From positions 1 to 64,000 of the forward strand of contig JAYMGJ010000135.1 in the NCBI GenBank assembly GCA_037178675.1: 64,000 nucleotides of DNA. The letters run 5' to 3'. Shown one piece after another: positions 60,282 to 64,000 of the stretch. Below the pieces are notes generated by a model that saw nothing but the letters and a program-made list of their open reading frames with translations, searched no databases and was not told where the DNA came from. Source of the stretch: Scleroderma bovista. Its lineage: Eukaryota > Basidiomycota > Agaricomycetes > Boletales > Sclerodermataceae. Positions within the stretch are counted from its first letter, which is position 1; each line of letters starts with the position of its first letter. Both the position numbers and the translations under genes were made by a program.

Positions 60282-61279
60282 TCACCAGCAGTTCATCTTG
60301 CTTATGATTTGGGTGAAAGCCGTGACAGTGATAGCTCCTAGCAAGAAGCCTAGCGCCAGAACCTTCTCATAGTCTTTGACAATGGCATCGCACCTATTCT
60401 TATCGTTACCCTTAACAACATCCAATGTCGGCCTCGGGGTGTCCTTGTCAAAATTGTTCTGTGGGATGATGTAAGCTATGGCGTCTGGCGCTGTGAGCAG
60501 TCCAGGAAGACCATCCAAGGACTTCATGTTTTTACGAAGCCAGTAAGCACGGATGGAGTTTGGGGGAGGGTCCACCTGGCTACCAGGATTGTCACAAGGT
60601 GCCAGAGGGTTGTCTCTGTCAGCTTTCTCCCTGAGTGCAGCAAGCCGAAGAAGTTGGGTACGATGAGTCACGAAGTTGTACAGGGGGACTGCGAAGCCAC
60701 AGGACTGGGGAATAATGCGGCAGGATATCAAGTGAGATTAATGCGAAGATAGAAGAACAAGCTGTACTCACCGTGCCGACCTGATACACATCAATGACAA
60801 TAGCTGCGCGGGATCCTGGACGCCGTGTCTCCGCTGGAATAAGAGTGTGGTATTCAGGTGTTCCGTATTCGTATACGGTCCCTGTGAAGTTGTATTTGGT
60901 TAGAAAGGCTCGGACATGCGGTGGTCCATTTCAGGCGTACCAACGCCAAAGAGACGAAGGATCCTTGGGGGACCTTCAAAGGCGTGGAACATCACAGTGA
61001 TGCGTCCATTTTCGCGAATGTGTGAAATAGTCTCGACACCTATGAACCAAACATGAATATGATTAAGAACACGAGCAGACAATCGAACACACCGCTGCCC
61101 GATAGGTCCTGGTAATATACCCGCTTCGAATTTACGATGTGGAAACAATCTTCTCCCCCTTTTGGTGACAGGTTGATGTGTCCCTGCGCGCTCAGGGGAG
61201 CCGTGGCAACCCAAAACATCTGCTGCTTCTTGATCCATTCAAAGAGAGACTCAGGTATCTCGTCATAAAAGACGGCCAT
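60282..61279 (-). CDS. PNPOx-like FMN-binding split-barrel protein, copy A, 272 aa
   Basis: Four exons, 61279-61093, 61039-60941, 60881-60772 and 60704-60282, sum to 819 nt. The start is MAVFYDEIPESLFEWIKKQQ, then MFWVATAPLSAQGHINLSPK, YYQDLSGSG-VETISHIREN, GRITVMFHAFEGPPRILRLF, GTVYEYGTPEYHTLIPAETR, AAIVIDVYQVGT-SCGFAVPL. This is the fungal pyridoxamine-5'-phosphate-oxidase-like split barrel, which usually binds FMN or F420; the substrate is unknown. The C-terminus has a single hydrophobic helix (VLALGFLLGAITVTAFTQII), so it is probably tail-anchored in a membrane. It is tandem with copy B, same strand, 491 bp apart. Confidence 0.88.
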
Positions 61280-61770
61280 AATGAGAAACCTTGAAGGAGA
61301 CCCGGTAGAACCAGAGAGGCGTATGACTCAGAAGGTTGACTCGGTAGCGGATGTCGGTTGCAATCCAAGTGAGCGGATACTTCGTCCGCTGTTGTTTATT
61401 CTGATCGGCGACCACGGAAAAGGGAATAGTGCAGTGTACTGACAGCAGTTGAGGTCCACAGAAACCATAGGAAGAGGTTATGAAGGAAATGTGTGAATGT
61501 TGAGCGAAGCATAAGTAACAGCCAACTTGGTGGTACGTGTAGTCACAAACCACCCTTACAGATCTAGGAGAGATGCCAGCACTATGACAGGGAAAGTACA
61601 GAAGTGAAAGGGGTGCAGATTACACCGAGACAACCAAGAAGGGTAGAAAACTACAAGAGGCAAAAAAAGAAACCATATTTATGTACATAAAAGGAAAAGA
61701 TCGTGAGAAATCCCAGCCGAGTGAGAAGTGAGAAGCAGAATGTGGGATTGCAAGTTGCCACTTCCATGGA
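61280..61770. other. Spacer between the two PNPOx-like copies
   Basis: 491 bp holding copy A's promoter and copy B's 3' UTR. It does not obviously match the sequence upstream of copy B, so the duplicated block ends near the start codon. Confidence 0.5.
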
Positions 61771-62767
61771 CTACAGGAAGTTCATCTTGCCTAGGATCTG
61801 GGCGAAAGCCGTGGCAGTGATGGCTCCTAAGAAGAAGCTTAGGGCCAGAGCCTTCTGGCGATCTTTGACAACTACGCCGCGCCCATTCTTATCATAACCC
61901 CTAATAACATTCAGCGTGGGCCTCGGGGCATTCTTGTCAAAGCTGTGCTGTGGGATGACACGAGCCATAGCGTCTGGCGCAATTAGCAGTGCAGGGAGGC
62001 CATCCAAGGAGTTCGTATTATGAAGAAGCCAGTGGGCACGGAGGGAGTTTGGGGGAGGGTCCGTCTGGCCACGCAGGGCATTGTCTCTGTCAGCGCCCTC
62101 CTTTAATGCAGCAATCCGATCAAGCTGGGTACGATGGGTCACGAAGCTGTATAGGGGAACAGCGAAACCACAGGACTGGATAGTAACGCAGGAGGGATAA
62201 TGCGGCGGAGTATCAGGTGAGATTGATGCGAGGATAGAAGAACAAGCTGTACTCACCGTGCCGACCTGATACACATCAATGACAATAGCTGCGCGGGATC
62301 CTGGACGCCGTGTCTCCGCTGGAATAAGAGTGTGGTATTCAGGTGTTCCGTATTCGTGCACGGTGCCTGTGAAGTTGTCTTGTTGGTTAGAAATACTTGG
62401 AGAGACGATGGTCCATTTCAAAGCGCACCGACGCCAAAGAGACGAAGGATCCTTGGGGGACCTTCAAAGGCGTGGAACATTACAGTGATACGTCCGTTCT
62501 CGCGAATGTGTGAGATAGTCTCGACACCTACGTGCCAAACATGACGATCAAAAAAATGTAGAGCGGACAGTCAAGCATACCGCTGCCTGATAGATCTTGG
62601 TAATATACCCGCTTCGAATTTACGATGTGGAAACAATCTTCTCCCCCTTTCGGTGACAGGTTGACGTGCCCTTGAGCACTCAGGGGAGCCGTGGCAACCC
62701 AAAACATCCGCTGCTTTTTGATCCACTCGAGGAGAGACTCGGGAATCTCGTCGTAGAAGACGGCCAT
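61771..62767 (-). CDS. PNPOx-like FMN-binding split-barrel protein, copy B, 266 aa
   Basis: Four exons, 62767-62581, 62527-62429, 62366-62257 and 62175-61771, sum to 801 nt. Exons 1-3 have the same lengths as copy A (187, 99, 110). The start MAVFYDEIPESLLEWIKKQR differs from copy A at two of 20 residues. The last exon is more diverged and six codons shorter, but keeps the C-terminal hydrophobic helix (ALALSFFLGAITATAFAQIL). Both copies have intact splice sites and frames, so both are probably functional. Copy B is divergent from the acidic gene at 62910. Confidence 0.88.
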
Positions 62768-62909
62768 GGTGAGAAACAAGGTCCGGGACGCCAGGCAGAC
62801 GTGAGGCCTTGAGGCCTCATGCATGAGTACATAATTTACAGCTGTTTGCGGAAATAATGTCAGTTTGTGAGCGCGTCGTGAGCTCCACCCGATAAGGAAA
62901 TATATCGTA

Positions 62910-63506
62910 GTGTATGCCCTCGCAGCCACGCTTGCAGCCTTAGACGTTGCCTTTGTCTGGCTACGGGCAAAGAAAACCACAATCAAGATTCCCGGACGTA
63001 GTAAAACCCTTCCTGCAGCAGTTGATGACAAGGTTGACAAGCTTCTGGCACTTCCCCTCTCTGCCACAGATCTGCAGCCAGCCGAAGTCGAGATTCTGGA
63101 TGGGACCCCACAAGATAAGTCTCTTCAAGCACAAGGGTCACAACATGACACGATTGACCTGGCGAATGGTGCTGAAAATAGTTGTGAGGAGCAAGACTTT
63201 GGAGACATGTATGACGTACTGTATGAGCCTCATGGACCAGGTGTTGAGGTAGAGGAATACTGGCAATCGGATAGCAAAGAATCCCTTGGTAAGTGATATA
63301 GTAGATTACCTATGTGTTCTTACTGTCCTACTTTTCGTCAAGGAAAAAGTTCAGAGATCACCTTCGTCAACTTGGATCCATCGTCATTCAGCACCAGCTC
63401 GGGCAAACAAAAGCAGCCTGAATGTGATTCACTTTCACCCTCAGAGGATGAATTATTATTGCAGAAATCAACCAAAAAGGTCAGATATATTGACGACTTG
63501 TTGTAG
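62910..63506 (+). CDS. Unrecognised acidic protein, 5' end unresolved
   Basis: The frame 62910-63292 joins through a GTAAGT...GTCAAG intron (about 63293-63343) to KSSEITFVNLDPSSFSTSSG and ends VRYIDDLL at 63506. Content includes DVAFVWLRAKKTTIKIPGRS, LALPLSATDLQPAEVEILDG and GDMYDVLYEPHGPGVEVEEY. It is Ser/Glu/Asp-rich with no domain recognised. The frame opens with GTG, so an upstream exon with the ATG is missing or the gene is broken. Confidence 0.5.
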
Positions 63507-63519
63507 TTTTTTGCTACTC

Positions 63520-64000
63520 ATGGGGAACGTCCAGAGAACAAAAGTCGTGCAGCAGCAACAAAAACAACGAAAGAAAATGAAAGTTCAGGTTGACCTAAGT
63601 GAAGACGAAGATGGTTCAGCCACAGATGCACCTGCTGACGAACCGAGGCAGTTCACAGTCTACGTTCAGGTGTGCACTGCCTCTCCGGACTCTCATAAAT
63701 CAACCAGCAAGTCTACGAAGGCCCCAGCTATGAAAATCATCTCCAAGGGACCATTCAAGTGCAACACAGCTGCTGCTTTCTTTGCCTTCAAGTCTCGTGT
63801 TGCAAAGGCCTTACCTTGCCGGGTGTCAGCGCTTCCTGTCTCAAAATTTGAATGGAAGTTCGAGAATCAAGCACAAGGTGCCCCACGAAAGAAGGTGGCC
63901 GATGAAGCTGGTTACGAGGCACTTCTTGATGCTGTGAAGGCGAAGCGCTTACATGAGAACATTGTTGTTTGGCTATTTACCCCAACGCCGAAAAAAGTTG
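63520..64000 (+). CDS. Unrecognised protein, runs off the right edge
   Basis: An ATG at 63520 opens 160 codons with no stop to the window end: MGNVQRTKVVQQQQKQRKKM, KVQVDLSEDEDGSATDAPAD, EPRQFTVYVQVCTASPDSHK, then STKAPAMKIISKGPFKCNTA, VSALPVSKFEWKFENQAQGA, GYEALLDAVKAKRLHENIVV, WLFTPTPKKV. The first part is a charged linker; the second looks like a folded ubiquitin-like or beta-grasp module (inference). Proteins of this look are lineage-specific in Agaricomycetes, and I know no function. It begins 14 bp after the stop of the preceding frame, so the two could be exons of one gene separated by a splice I cannot place. Confidence 0.6.
   Translation, partial: MGNVQRTKVVQQQQKQRKKMKVQVDLSEDEDGSATDAPADEPRQFTVYVQVCTASPDSHKSTSKSTKAPAMKIISKGPFKCNTAAAFFAFKSRVAKALPCRVSALPVSKFEWKFENQAQGAPRKKVADEAGYEALLDAVKAKRLHENIVVWLFTPTPKKV

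Noticed and set aside
1..64000. tRNA genes
   Set aside because: GTTCGA-type sequences were inspected (near 5335, 5618, 49436), but none lies in a cloverleaf context. A tRNAscan-SE run would settle it.

Overview
The window is nuclear DNA of a filamentous basidiomycete, most likely an Agaricomycete. The evidence is genes dense in short introns (about 45-100 nt), divergent and convergent housekeeping genes with short spacers, and large-fungus families (F-box, DUF1275, bZIP, PNPOx-like). Most genes are split over many exons, so single open frames understate the content. For several genes I rebuilt exon chains by hand and checked that the summed exon length is divisible by three. No bacterial, viral or plasmid signature was seen.

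Layout. 1-2050 is repeat DNA: tandem copies of a ~166-170 bp unit built of short inverted repeats, a degenerate GC-rich minisatellite, then diverged relatives of the first unit. 2057-3669 is an unrecognised acidic-tailed gene. 3670-5740 is gene-poor and holds a cluster of palindromes. 5741-45166 is a dense housekeeping block: F-box protein (-), bZIP factor (-), TRM4/NSUN2 tRNA methyltransferase (+), MSH2 (-), BRR2 helicase (+), ATG18 (+), histidinol-phosphate aminotransferase (+), membrane-anchored histidine phosphatase (+), an unrecognised 633-aa protein (-), NAA15 (-), PDS5 (+) and ribosomal protein S26 (+). 46588-47880 is a second F-box/LRR-like gene (-).

47950-53500 looks empty by simple ORF length, but phase-consistent exon chains reveal at least one and probably two unrecognised spliced genes. 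53504-54573 is a DUF1275 membrane protein (-), 57135-59859 a RING plus RRM protein (+), and 60282-62767 a tandem pair of tail-anchored PNPOx-like genes (-) sharing a 125-bp block that looks identical. The right edge carries an acidic unrecognised gene and a long frame that runs off the window.

The genes do not form one pathway. They cover mRNA splicing (BRR2), tRNA modification (TRM4), mismatch repair (MSH2), cohesion (PDS5), N-terminal acetylation (NAA15), autophagy (ATG18), histidine synthesis and translation (RPS26). Three divergent pairs share spacers of 134, 324 and 243 bp. The most notable molecular features are several GC-AG introns, a ribosomal gene whose first coding exon is only the ATG, an in-frame stop-free intron inside a bZIP domain, and the hidden spliced gene at 47952-49124.
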